NCBI GenBank assembly: GCA_029204225.1
Contig: CM055092.1
Span: forward strand, 42,287,760 to 42,351,759
From: Diphasiastrum complanatum
Taxonomy: Eukaryota > Streptophyta > Lycopodiopsida > Lycopodiales > Lycopodiaceae
Reading direction: 5' to 3'
Length of the DNA stretch: 64,000 nt
Shown: piece by piece, positions 1 to 10,319 of the stretch
Layout of the letters: every line of letters begins with the position of its first letter
Position numbering within the stretch: the stretch's first letter is position 1
Translations under genes and position numbers: made by a program
The notes under the pieces: generated by a model
Database searches by the model: none
What the model was told of the DNA's origin: nothing
The model's input: only the letters and a program-made list of their open reading frames with translations

Positions 1-3000
1 ATAAAGATAAAATCAGACCCTCTAAGTACTTCTATGCCTAGGATGAAGTGAAGACACCCTAGATCTACCATCTTGAACTCTAAGGATAGATCTATCTTGA
101 TTTTTTCAATACCATCAACACTATTTCCACTAATGATGATGTCATCTACATAAATGAGTAAAAGTACAATACCAACATCATCAAACTTAATGTAAAGAGT
201 GGGATCATATTCACTTTGAACAAAAGAAAGTGAAATAAGATAGCAATGTAGTCTTGAATTCCAAGATCTCGAGGCTTGCTTCAAGCCATAGATGCTTCTT
301 TGGAGATGGCATACTTTGTTCTCCATTCCATGCTTGATGAACCCTTGTGGCTGCTCCATATAGATATCCTCTTCCAAAAAACCATTCAAAGCATTAGAGA
401 CATCAATTTGACATAGAATCCATCCAAAATGTGATGCAAGTGCAATAATTAGTCTTATTGTGACCATCTTGGCCACGGGTGCAAAAGTTTCCTCATAGTC
501 TATCCCTCTCTCTTGAGCATAGCCTTTTGCAACTAATCTTGCTTTATGTTTGTTAACACTCCCATTTGCATTCAACTTAAGCTTGAAGACCCACTTGCAT
601 CCTATTACATTCCTTTGAGGTCTCTCAACAAGCAACCAAGTTTCATTCTCAATCAAGGCATCATACTCATCCAACATAGCTTTATACCATTCTTTGGAGT
701 TCAATGCATCTTCAACATTAGATGGTTCTTCAAAACTAGATAAAGCATAAGAAGTGGATGAGATACCCTCAACTTGCTGTCCTTTGCCTTGATATGTGAG
801 CCTTGATGGCTCCACTTTTTCCCTTGAAGATCTCCTTGGTGTGATAGGTGGGTTTGGTGCTTGCTCCTCCATGAGCTCCTCCTCAAAACCAAGATCTTGA
901 TCCTCGGCCATCTTTTTCTTGATTGTTGGAGCACTTGAGCCTTCTTCAAGCATATGCATATGATGTTCATCAAAGATGACATCCCTTGAAACAACAAATT
1001 TGTTCAAGGATGGGAGATAGACTTTGTAGCCCTTGCTTGAGCTTGCATATCCAAGCATGATCCCTCTTGTGGAAGATGGATCCTCCTTGGTTCTTGTTTC
1101 CAATGGCACATGCACATAACATATACACCCAAAAATTTTCAAGTGATTAAGATTGGGTTTCTTTCCATACAACATCTCATAAGGAGTTTTGCCTTCAATT
1201 GCTTTGCAAGACACCCTATTCATCAAGTAGTTTGCACATACAAGAGACTCACCCCAAAAGGATTTGGGCAAACAAGCATCTAATCTTAAAGCCTTAGAAC
1301 ATTCACATAATGTTCTATTCCTTCTTTCAGCAACTCCATTTTGTTGAGGAGTGTAAGGACAAGAAGTCTCTTTCTTGATCCCTTCCTCCTCACAAAAGGC
1401 CTTGAACTCATTGGAGATGAATTCTCCACCATTGTCACTTCTAAGAATCTTGATGCTATGATTATGATGTTTTTCCACAAACAACTTGAACTTTACAAAA
1501 GTATCAAATACTTGAGACTTGAAGGAAAGTAAGAACACCCAACAATATCTTGAGTAGTCATCAATGAAGGTTAAAAACATGGATGAACCTCCATTAGATT
1601 TGGTGCTAGCAATGTGCACATCCGAGTGTATGAGTTCAAGAGGATGAGATGACTTTGTGATGGAGTTAGGAAACACCTTCTTATGTGCCTTGGATAAGGC
1701 ACAAGCTTCACAAACCTTGTCTTCCTTCCCAATAGACCTTGGTAGGCCTAAAGCATACTCCTCCTTGATCATAGCCTCCATGGAACCCGAGTTGACATGT
1801 CCAAGTCTTTTGTGCCATAAAGTAAAGGTAGATATCTTGCTCTTCTCGGCCAACATGACAACATTAGTATCCACAAATGCATCCAGCTTATAAAGTTTGC
1901 CAAGTCTAGTGCCCTTAGCCACTATCTTACCCTTCTTCTTGATGAAACATTCATTTGAAGCAAAGTCAACATTGAAACCATTGTCTACCATTTGGCCAAC
2001 ACTTAGTAGATTCTTTGTTATTGTAGGAATGTACAAAACACCTTCTATGTTGATCTTTTTGGAAGATCCTAAGCAAAGGGGAATGCTACCAACTCCTTCA
2101 ATCTTACAAGCTTCATCATTTGCTGTATAGATAGACTTTATAGGTCCATCATAAGATAAGAGAGAAGAGTAAAACTCCCTTTTACTAGTCATGTGTGAAC
2201 TAGCACCCGAGTCAATCCACCAAGGATCTTCTCCTTTGAAGCTTGTTGAAGAAAATATGGACATCATGAGAGAGTCCTCATGTGAACTCTCCTCCTCCTC
2301 CTCTTTGCTCATGTTGGCTTGGCTTTGATCTTGCTTCCTCTTGAACCATTCTGAGGCATAATGCCCCATCTTGCTACAATAGTAGCACTTCACCTTTGAT
2401 TTGTCCTTCTTGACTTTGGTGGTTGATGGAGATGCCTTTGGGGGTCCTTCTTGATCCTCAAGCTTTGTAGACTTCTTGAATGTTGATCCTTTGCCTTTGG
2501 ACTTGCCTTTGCCTTTGTGAAGAGAGCTTGGTCATCTCCACCTTGGATGGAAAGCCTATCCATCCTCTCTTGCATTTGGCTCCTTCTTGATTCCTCGGCC
2601 ATGAGTGTGCCTTGGAGTTCTTCAAGTATGGGTAGCTTACCCATAATTGCATATCCCTGAACCAAATTGTCAAATTCAAAGCTTAGTCCATTCAATATGA
2701 GCTGAACAAGCTCTTCATCCTTGATAGGGTCACCTATAAAGGCTAGCTCTTTGTTCAATTCCTTTACTCTTAGGACAAAAGTATGTGCACTCTCTCCTTT
2801 CTTTTGATAGCTTCTATAGATTTGATTCTTCAAAGCTAACATTCTAGTTTGGTTCTTGGATTCATAGACCTTTTGCAAAGTCTCCCAAGCATCTTGAGCT
2901 GAATTGCAATCTCCTACCTCTCTTAAGAGTTCATTTGCAACATTCATTTTTATGCAATGTAGTGCAACATTGCACCTCTTGATGTATTTGGCTTTTTCGT

Positions 3001-3151
3001 GAGGATGAATAGGTTCACCCTCCTTACCATTTACAATTTCCATCAGATCTTGCATGATCATGATAGATTCCATTCTAACTTTCCATATGGAATAGTTAGT
3101 TTTGTTGAGCCTTTCATTAGTATCCAAAAGATATGCATTTATAGATGCCAT
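1..3151 (-). pseudogene. Copia gag-pol polyprotein, copy 1 (frameshifted, runs off window)
   Basis: Gag starts at the ATG at 3151 (MASINAYLLD, with a TNYSIW motif) and resembles the UBN2/Retrotran_gag family. A single G missing near 2516-2519 shifts the frame after about 210 residues. The correct frame resumes and then appears open to position 1 through zinc knuckle, aspartic protease (WWIDSGASSHMT), GAG pre-integrase (LWHKRLGH), integrase and RT. Two oddities separate it from copy 2. The last cysteine of the CCHC knuckle is tryptophan, and RT lacks the Phe of the NAFLNG motif through a 3-base deletion. Unlike copy 2, the frame is intact near 1470 in integrase. It is therefore probably inactive on its own, although most of pol is open. 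Confidence 0.9.
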
Positions 3152-3950
3152 CTAGTCTCCTAATCAAGGACTTGACACAAATGAAGGTTACTTCTATTGA
3201 TTTGATTGAAGGTCTACCTTATCCCACTTCTTAGGGACCTGAAAAGATCAGTAATAGACTTCCTATAAAGATCTAAGAATGATCTCTAACAAAATCAAAT
3301 CATAGAATACTAGAAACAATGCACTTGCTTGATTGAAGTAGACAATACTAGTAGAATTGCCCCTCTTTCTATAAAGAACATTAAAGCTTCCAAATGATCT
3401 GATCAAGAGTGAATTTCAGAAACCTAATATACTTCCAAAATCACTTGTAAAAGATCTAAATGGAACTTAATGAGGATGCAACACAATCTACTATCCAATC
3501 ACAAGCAAAAAATGATCAAAACTGATGAAAAATTGATCTAATTTGGTTCATAAGTCAAGCAATGGTTGGACTGAACCTAAATCACTTTAGGAGGTGCCTA
3601 CTACACCTTAGAACAGCCTTGAAGAGTCCCCAAAACTCTGATCTTCCCTCTCCTTGAATGCTAGAAATCCTCCTCTATGAAATCACCTCCAAAACTCGCT
3701 TAGAAATCAATGCTTGGAGCAAGCAAAACTTGCTATCTTGGTAATGTGAATTGAATTCAACTTTGCCTCTGGTTTTAGACACCTAAACACCTGCAAATGA
3801 AGTCAGACAACACCAATCTCCAATGTATTTGACTCACTTTGAGTTCTAGAATCAATACTAGATGCTAAGATCCAATCTACACAAGATTTAGATCAAAAAT
3901 TGTGATCAAATTGAATGAAAACCAAGGATTTAGCTCATTTCAGCCTTTAG
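3152..3950 (-). other. Copia copy 1 untranslated leader
   Basis: About 0.8 kb lies between the primer binding site and the gag ATG, with no coding sequence. It aligns almost base for base with 57253-58051 of copy 2. I see no tandem repeats or other structure. Confidence 0.8.
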
Positions 3951-3962
3951 GCTCTGATACCA
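3951..3962 (-). promoter_or_regulatory. Primer binding site, initiator tRNA-Met type (copy 1)
   Basis: On the minus strand TGGTATCAGAGC follows the LTR end directly, with no spacer. It is the usual plant Copia primer binding site, complementary to the 3' end of initiator tRNA-Met. Confidence 0.9.
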
Positions 3963-4644
3963 TGTAAAAATTATAGCAAATAAGGATCCTAAAACACTTG
4001 AAATGATGAGGGAAACAATATATTATGATTTCATAAGATTAGCACAAGTTGAACCATCAAAATCCATCAAAAATCTATGCTTGAACCTCACTAAATGGCC
4101 CAAATCCTTGAAGAAGGCTTCACACGTGTGAAAGTACGGCCTCCCACAGTCTGAGTACTGTACACCAGACCTACATTCAATCCTATAATCATTAGTAATC
4201 ACAAGTACTCAAACAATTATGAACATAGAGAGCAATTGCACCATTATGAGAGAAAAATCATGAAATTGCTTGATTGAATTTGGTGAGATATCATCACCTA
4301 TATATACATGATCCATCACGGTTTTGGGCAGGTATGAGTAGCCCTAAACCTATCCCTAATTCTAATTTTGGTGGATATTTCATCCCTACTAAGTTAGGGT
4401 TGGAATCTTGGAGATCCCTCAACAATGCAAAAATTACCAAAAATAGCTCCTATTTTTTCTCCCTTGTATCTAAGCATAATTTGGACTCATTCCAAAGGTT
4501 CTAACACTTAGGTCTACTTGAGAACATCCTTATGAATGGAATCCTATGCTATTTGGCACCTGTGACAAGCCACATCATGACCATCTAACTATTTACAAGT
4601 CATATGACCAAAACTAGTCAAGCTAGAATTGTGAATTTTTAACA
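3963..4644 (-). repeat. Copia copy 1 5' LTR (682 bp)
   Basis: TG...CA bounded and matching the two LTRs of copy 2. In element orientation a TATA box (TATATATA, plus-strand 4299-4306) precedes a 14-bp perfect palindrome TTCACACGTGTGAA (4119-4132), which contains a CACGTG G-box core. It differs from the copy 2 LTRs at several positions by eye, so the two insertions are independent. Confidence 0.95.
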
Positions 4645-4772
4645 TGCTGAAAACTGAGTAACACTTTTGTTGTAACTATTCTAATAAGAAGAAATACCAT
4701 AAAGAACCATAACTACAGAAGTATAAGACAAAGCAGAAAACCGTGTTCATAGATTCAAGAACTCCGTGAACA
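4645..4772 (+). repeat. 3' end of the 5' LTR of Gypsy B (inferred)
   Basis: This short stretch ends in CA at 4772, two bases before a TGGCGCC primer binding site, so it is most simply the last 128 bases of B's 5' LTR. No second LTR of B is in the window to compare, so the call rests on position. Confidence 0.55.
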
Positions 4773-4774
4773 TT

Positions 4775-4792
4775 TGGCGCCGTTCCACAGCT
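4775..4792 (+). promoter_or_regulatory. Gypsy B primer binding site (TGGCGCC type)
   Basis: TGGCGCCGTT starts two bases after the CA end of the LTR remnant. The first ten bases equal the PBS of element A at 21895-21912. The following bases diverge. Confidence 0.65.
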
Positions 4793-4954
4793 CCACATAC
4801 ATTAAACTGCCCAAACCATTCCGATCTGTGCCACACACTCATCGCTCTCCGAACTTCCACGTCTTCATCACAGAGCACACCATTTTTGTCCTATCTACCG
4901 CAAACCGCACTTCTCAACTGACGCCTCACGCTCATTTCAAAGCTGAGCCACGGT

Positions 4955-5405
4955 TCAATCTCGACTGGCGCCAGAGCCATCTTTCAAATCTCGATCGATG
5001 CGCTATAGTCTAATCTCAACCGATGGCCTTCAGTTAGATCTCAACCGACACACTACATCAAATCTAAACCGATGCCATCCTCTTAAATCTCAATCGATGG
5101 CCTTCATTTAGATCTTGATCGACACTTCGCGTTAGATCTCAACCGACGGCCCTCAATCAAATCTCAACCGACGGTCAATATTAAATCTCAACTGATCGCT
5201 TCACGTCAGATCTCAACCGACAGCTTCACGTCAGATCTCAAACTACAGCTTCACGTCAGATCTCGATCGATGACCTCACGTCAGATCTCGACCGACGACC
5301 TCGCGTCAGATCTCAATCGACAGCTTCGCAATAGATCTCGACCGACGCTTTCGCGTCAGTTCTCAACCGACGCGTAATCTCAGATCTCAACTGATCCTTT
5401 GATCG
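4955..5405 (+). repeat. Degenerate ~25-bp minisatellite in the Gypsy B leader
   Basis: About 17 head-to-tail copies of a roughly 25-bp unit whose core is AGATCTCAACCGAC, followed by a variable stretch often reading CTTCACGTC. Copies differ by many substitutions but keep their spacing. The array lies between the primer binding site and gag. The core is closely related to the array at 25955-26212. Confidence 0.85.
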
Positions 5406-5842
5406 TCCAGTCCATATTCACCAGCATTATAGTCACCGCGACCACTCGTAACGACCGCATTGATCTGTCGTGACCATTCTACATAGTGGCAACTGTATCC
5501 AATCATTTACAAATGTACAGTCCATGAACCATCGCCACAAACCGCAACAAGCCGCAATCCCATGGCCCTACGTCTACCCTCGGTCGCCCCTGATTGCCAC
5601 CGACCGCAACCGACCGCAAAAAAAAAATTAAAAAAAAAAACCGCAACAGACCGCCACAACCCATATTGCACCGCTACCACCGCATTCTCTCGTTCCACCA
5701 CCTTAGCCGTATCCACCGCCATTAGTCACATTACACTCGCATCAAACGTGGATCCGTAGCAACTGCATTCCAACACCCATATCCACTGTAACCAGAGTCC
5801 AAGTGCATATTTACACAATCCTACGACACTCTACACGCTGTC
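5406..5842 (+). other. Rest of the Gypsy B leader
   Basis: Non-coding leader between the minisatellite and the gag start, rich in ACCGCAACCGACC-like motifs, with an A-rich run near 5620-5640. I see no reading frame worth calling. Confidence 0.6.
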
Positions 5843-7039
5843 ATGGATCGCCCTTATGATCCGAATTCTACGGAGGTCTATCACCAGAGATGGTTTCCCC
5901 ATGCACCGAACAGGCTCGATTTAACAGATATTCTCAGATGAAATCTCAAGTCCAAGAGCCATCTACGAACTCGTTCGATAGATGGGAACCTATGCGTTAT
6001 GAAGCTCCATACGAACGACCACAATTCATGCTGTCGAATCCTCACATGCAAGAGCTCACTTAAACGGAGCTTTCGCAAATAATGTTCCACGTACTGAAGA
6101 AAGGACCCCAAAGCTCGACTTACTAACTATGATGGCAACACATCCTCAAAGATTTCTTCAAGTCTTTGAGAATGCATGTGATGTCTATGACGAAACATCA
6201 CCAGATGCCATGATTCAACTGTTCTCGATGACCATGATCGATCGAGCATGAGAATGGTTTTTTAACCTTGATCATGAAGATAAACGTGACTGGTCACTCT
6301 TGAAGGAGGCCTTTATCAAACGCTTCAAGCCATTTTGCTTGATAGAAAGTCCTTTTGTCAAATTAAGTAGTATTAAAATGACAAAAGACGAAAAAGTACG
6401 TGACTACATTGAACGATTTAAATGACTAAAAAGTCAGGTACAAGAGCAACCCACCATATCCATGCTCATCATTTGGTTCCTCATTGGACTCCCATGATCG
6501 AGGGCTCAGATGTCGATGAACCATGAGAACGGAGAGCACATCATGTTGTCTAAGAAGCTCGTCCAAACGATGACACTCGAGAACAATTATGGAAGACACA
6601 GATGGAGTTGCTTAACCAGCAACACCATCAACAGATGAAAAAACTCACAAAAGAGTTTCAGAACACTCTTAAGTCTATCCAGAGTTCGATGCCGGGTCAG
6701 TTACCCATTGGCCAAATCCACCATAGACGAGAGAACACGTGGTGCCCTCACTGCCAAAGTGCACACACTGGCAATGAGTGCCCTTCATACCAACCGATCC
6801 CAGATACTTCCTTGATCAAATGTGAAATCTGCGACTTTATGGTCCATACCTCTCTTTATTGCTATTATAGCCCACGGAATCAGCCTCACAACCAGTCAGG
6901 AAGACATTACCAACCTCCTAGGCAACCGTTTGTTTCACAGCACCACCACACGACTTATCCACCATCACACTATCTTTGTCCTATAAAGATTATCCCTCAG
7001 TATCTGTTATCCTCAATAGCAGATCAGACGTTAATATAA
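5843..7039 (+). pseudogene. Gypsy B gag (capsid/nucleocapsid), degenerate
   Basis: A likely start is the ATG at 5843 (MDRPYDPNST). The retrotransposon gag capsid core is readable at about 6100-6430, with motifs such as EWFFNLDHED, FIKRFKP and VRDYIERFK, but it has in-frame TGA stops near 6249, 6423 and 6496. The stretch from 6602 is open. It has a Gln-rich helix and then two zinc knuckles: CPHCQSAHTGNEC, one residue short of the standard spacing, and CEICDFMVHTSLYC with canonical CX2CX4HX4C spacing. This is the nucleocapsid part that would package genomic RNA. Confidence 0.8.
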
Positions 7040-9504
7040 TGGCTTTGTCATTGGCAAAGTCATGGGGCTTCCATATCCTCGATCAACCACGATATAAACT
7101 TTGCATGGCTGATCAACGAGTTACCAACCCTGCCAGTCATTTATCAAATATAAAAGTTCGAATAACAGGTGTCAAGTTTATTATCGATTGTGTCATCTTA
7201 GACCTACTAGAAGATGCTAATACATATAAACTCCTTCTTGGTACACCCTAACTCCAGATGGCAGGTGTTGTCCAAGATTGGAAGCATAGTAAAATTACCT
7301 TTGGCAACCATGAGAAACGAGTCACGGTTGACTCAACAGGCCATGTCAAGCCAGCCAAGGTATAAGATGATTGGTCATCTACAACATATGATGAATCAGA
7401 TAGTGTTCCAATCCAACAAAAAGGCCACTATACACGATCCACGGACATGATCAATTGGGGTCATGCACTAGCCACTATGGACTGTGCGGATTCCAATTGA
7501 TGTCGTATAGAAATCGCTGCAGCAGATGTGGATATTATCCCATCTTCTATAGACATTGACACACCCATCATCCCACTTATGATTATTGACCCGATTCCTA
7601 TAGCTTGGTGCCTAGGAAAACCTAGCGTCTCTACCGCCCATGTTTCGGAAAAAGGTATTCTTTCCATAGATGATGTAGAAATGACGGGTGAACATGTACT
7701 CTTCTATCTAGATGTCCAACCTCGTTCACCAAAATTAATTTCTAAGGAGATCAAGACTCCAGGGCCGTTGGCTCATGTCCAACTGACGTCCAAAATACCC
7801 AACACACAAGCATACAGGCCCAAATACAAAGTTTATACTTGGGATGTGTATCCAAACGAAGTCTGGGATACAGTCAATGATGATATAATAAGGAGGTAAC
7901 AACACCGCCCACTCAAAAACCACAAAAACCTTGGTTACAAAAAAATAAAATCATTGATACACAATTAACCGAGCGTCAAAAACAGATAAAGCCCTTGTCT
8001 AAGGAGACAGAAATCAAAAAATCAGACCAAGCTTCCACGTCTGGTAGTGAATCAACTCAGATGATTCCCAAAGTCCCAGAACATTTTGTGGACCCACCTT
8101 TTGATCTTCCACAGAAGTTTAAAGATTTTACACTGGATGACATTGTTATCCAGTTACCACAACCACATCGAGAACCTACACCAGGTTCCAATTCCTTTGA
8201 AGGACCCGCTAAGACAATTCCACTAAACCTTAAAGATCCTGACGAGTGCACATTTGTCATCAACCCAACTTTCTGACCTGGAGACGTTACTCCGCAAATA
8301 CAGAGATGTATTTGCATGGAATTATACCGAAATGAAAGGAATCCCCCCTGAAATAGTAGTACATCGAATTCCTTTAGAAGACAATGCTAAGCAAGTTAGG
8401 GCTAAACCTTACCGCAGTAACCCCATCTATCGTGAGAGAATCGACGAGGATATCAAGAAATCGTTGGATGCTACTTCGTATCTGTGTCGACCTCAAGAAC
8501 CTTAATGGGATTACGAAGAAAGACCATTTTTCCTTACCTTTAACGACTCATCTTAGAGAAAATGGTAGGAGCTGAAGCTTTTAGCTTCTTGGATGGATTC
8601 AGCGATTATTTTCTTGTTCAAATAGCCCCTGAAGATAAACATAAAACAGCCTTTGCCATAGAGAGCGGGATTTACGCTTATAATGTTATGCCTTTTGACT
8701 TATGTAATGCCCCCTCAACATTCCAACGGGTCATGCAACTGGCCTTTCAAGATCTGTTACATCGGATCGTGGAGATTTATCTCGACGATCTAGGTGTACA
8801 TTCTTCCGCTGCTACGCACCTAGATACCTTGGAGAAAATCTTCATTCGTTGTCGTAGGTTCGGCATTTCACTAAACCCTGATAAATGCCAAATATGGGTC
8901 ACCCATGGGGTTGTACTCAGGCATATAATATCAAAGGACGGTATTTCTACCGACCTGTCAAAAATCAAGGTTATCGTGGACATGCCCCTACCTGCAACAG
9001 TGAAGGAAGTATATGTCTTCCTTGTTCATACCAACTATTATCGCATCTTTATAATCGACTATGCTGGCAAGGCACGCCTCGTTTATTTAGTTGTGATAGA
9101 TCCTCATTGGACCAAAGAACAAATTAAGGCCTTTGAGGAGTTGAAAACAGCCCTCACGATGGCTCCCATACTCCGCTCGCCAGATTACACGAAAGAGTTC
9201 CATGTGCATACTGATGCAAGTAAGTATGCCATTGGAGGTCTTCTTGCATAATCGGACGAGTATGGCAAAGACTTTCCCATACGTTTCTTAAGCAGGCAAC
9301 TGGTGCCTGCTGAAGTAAACTATACAACTACCGAAAGAGAAGCATTGGCAATGGTCTATGTTGTACAACAACTAAGACATTATTTATTAGGCCAGACCTT
9401 TGCTTTCTACAGAGACCATCAAGCACTTCTATATATCATTAATAAGACCTGTAAGACGGGATGAATAGCTCGATGGCTACTGATTTTGGAGGAATTTAAT
9501 TTCC
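6976..9504 (+). pseudogene. Gypsy B pol: protease, RT and partial RNase H, broken
   Basis: Protease lies at 6976-7251, ending LLLGTP. Its catalytic motif reads LNSRSDVNIM where related copies have LDGGSGVNIM, so the active-site Asp is lost. A low-complexity linker (7528-8276) joins it to RT. RT begins with RKYRDVFAWNY near 8290, is frameshifted around 8500, then reads well from 8562 (FSFLDGFSDY, FDLCNAPSTFQRVM, YLDD at about 8790). RNase H follows with TDASKYAIGG, TTTEREALAMVY and DHQALLYI, with an in-frame stop at 9249-9251. The frame is cut at 9504 by element A's LTR, and no integrase remains. Confidence 0.85.
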
Positions 9505-9520
9505 TGTAGGGTCGAAGATC

Positions 9521-9567
9521 TTGTGTAGTATAGCCCTCCTGCCTGTCAACAAGGGTTAGATCACTGG
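9521..9567 (+). other. tRNA-Asp-like segment in LTR type 1 (antisense to element)
   Basis: On the plus strand, GTAGTATAG (9525-9533), GCCTGTCA (9541-9548) and GGGTTAGATCACTGG (9553-9567) follow in the order and sense of the A box, anticodon arm with GTC, and T arm/B box of plant tRNA-Asp(GTC) as I remember that gene. Two stretches of the tRNA are missing between them, so it is not a functional tRNA gene. The segment begins 16 bases inside the LTR end that would face the primer binding site. The same blocks occur at 48131-48176. Confidence 0.6.
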
Positions 9568-9664
9568 ATAGGTACCTAACTATGCATAGATGCTACTTTT
9601 AGTTAATTTCGTACTTTCTCCCTTAACTCTACTCACCACTAACACTACTCTCCTTTAACTCTAC

Positions 9665-9763
9665 TGCTCCTTATGCTTGCTAATGGAAAAGCATTCACTA
9701 GTGACTGAGGGTGGAGGTTAGCTCAAATGCTCCTTATGCTTGCTAATGGAAAAGCATTCACTA
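9665..9763. repeat. 36-bp perfect direct repeat in LTR type 1
   Basis: 9665-9700 and 9728-9763 are identical 36-mers beginning TGCTCCTTATGCTTGC, separated by 27 bp. The sister LTR at 48113-48909 has only one related copy, so this is a local duplication in this LTR. Confidence 0.9.
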
Positions 9764-10273
9764 TGGCAAACAATAAACATGAAAATAGAAAGCAATGGAA
9801 AACACAATCAAGAGCATTGGCAAGTAGTGAATAGCAAATGAGGATGCTTCTCTTCCAAAAATGGTAGAGTTTCCTCCTTCTCATTAAGCATGGTAATAGT
9901 GTACAAATGGTGTCTTTTTATAAAATGGGAAAGGCCCTTGCCCCTCAATCCTATTGGCTAATATTCACAATGATCCTATCCATTCATCTTACCCAACTTG
10001 ATCCAAGGGTCCACAAAAAAAGCATTAGAAATCACAAGATTCATGTGAGTCCCAATTTGGACCCAACTCTAAAAAGTGATCTCTAAGTTTAAAAATGACA
10101 TTGGGCCTCTAGTTTTATTTTAATTCCAAGGCCCAAGTCATGTTTTTCTTATTTACAACTTTATTTGCGTGATCATTGGGCCATGGGCTTATACACGCAG
10201 GATGCCATGCCCTCGCAACACATTTTATTGGATGATTTTATTTATTTACACTTTGTTGGAAATACCCCCAACA

Positions 10274-10310
10274 GGTTCCACGGCCTGAAGTAGTGCCGGT
10301 CCCTCGGCAC
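10274..10310 (-). promoter_or_regulatory. Conserved 3' terminal motif of Gypsy internal region
   Basis: Next to the LTR where a polypurine tract is expected, the plus strand reads CCACGGCCTGAAGTAGTG and continues to CGGCAC. The same block adjoins the LTRs at 22735 and 48910. GTGCCG...CGGCAC within it can form a 6-bp stem. It is not purine-rich on either strand. Confidence 0.6.
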
Positions 10311-10319
10311 TTTGCCGGT

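Larger units (their letters stand above)
1..4644 (-). mobile_element. Ty1/Copia LTR retrotransposon, copy 1 (truncated by window start)
   Basis: This element reads right to left: 5' LTR (3963-4644), primer binding site, leader of about 0.8 kb, then gag-pol running off the window edge inside the reverse transcriptase. It is nearly identical to the complete copy at 52588-58745, and position 1 aligns with about 54097. By eye three indels separate the copies over this stretch: a 3-base deletion in RT and two single-base differences. The 3' part of pol and the 3' LTR lie outside the window. The right flank 4645-4649 (TGCTG) would be one target-site duplication, which cannot be checked here. It sits in the 5' LTR or leader of Gypsy element B. 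Confidence 0.95.
4645..9504 (+). mobile_element. Ty3/Gypsy retrotransposon B, both ends truncated
   Basis: Remains of a plus-strand Gypsy element: LTR tail, primer binding site, repeat-rich leader, gag with zinc knuckles, protease, RT and the start of RNase H. Copia copy 1 removed or displaced the left LTR. The LTR of element A begins at 9505 in mid RNase H, so integrase and the 3' LTR are missing. Many stops and frameshifts show that it is old. Confidence 0.85.
9505..10273 (-). repeat. LTR type 1 (3' LTR side of element A)
   Basis: TG at 9505 to CA at 10273. It is closely related to the LTR at 48113-48909. In element orientation it starts TGTTGGGGGTATTTCC and ends CTACA. A TATA-like TTTATAAAAAG lies at plus-strand 9914-9925. 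It shares only islands with the right LTR of the element (a GATTCATGTGAGT block and a block around CGCGCAG). Confidence 0.85.

Noticed and set aside
4645-9504. An endogenous pararetrovirus (caulimovirus) instead of Gypsy
   Set aside because: LTR tail, PBS next to it, and Gypsy-type gag, protease and RT order. No movement-protein motif was seen.
9521-9567. A working tRNA-Asp gene
   Set aside because: The D loop and variable region are missing and the T arm is mismatched, so no cloverleaf can form.
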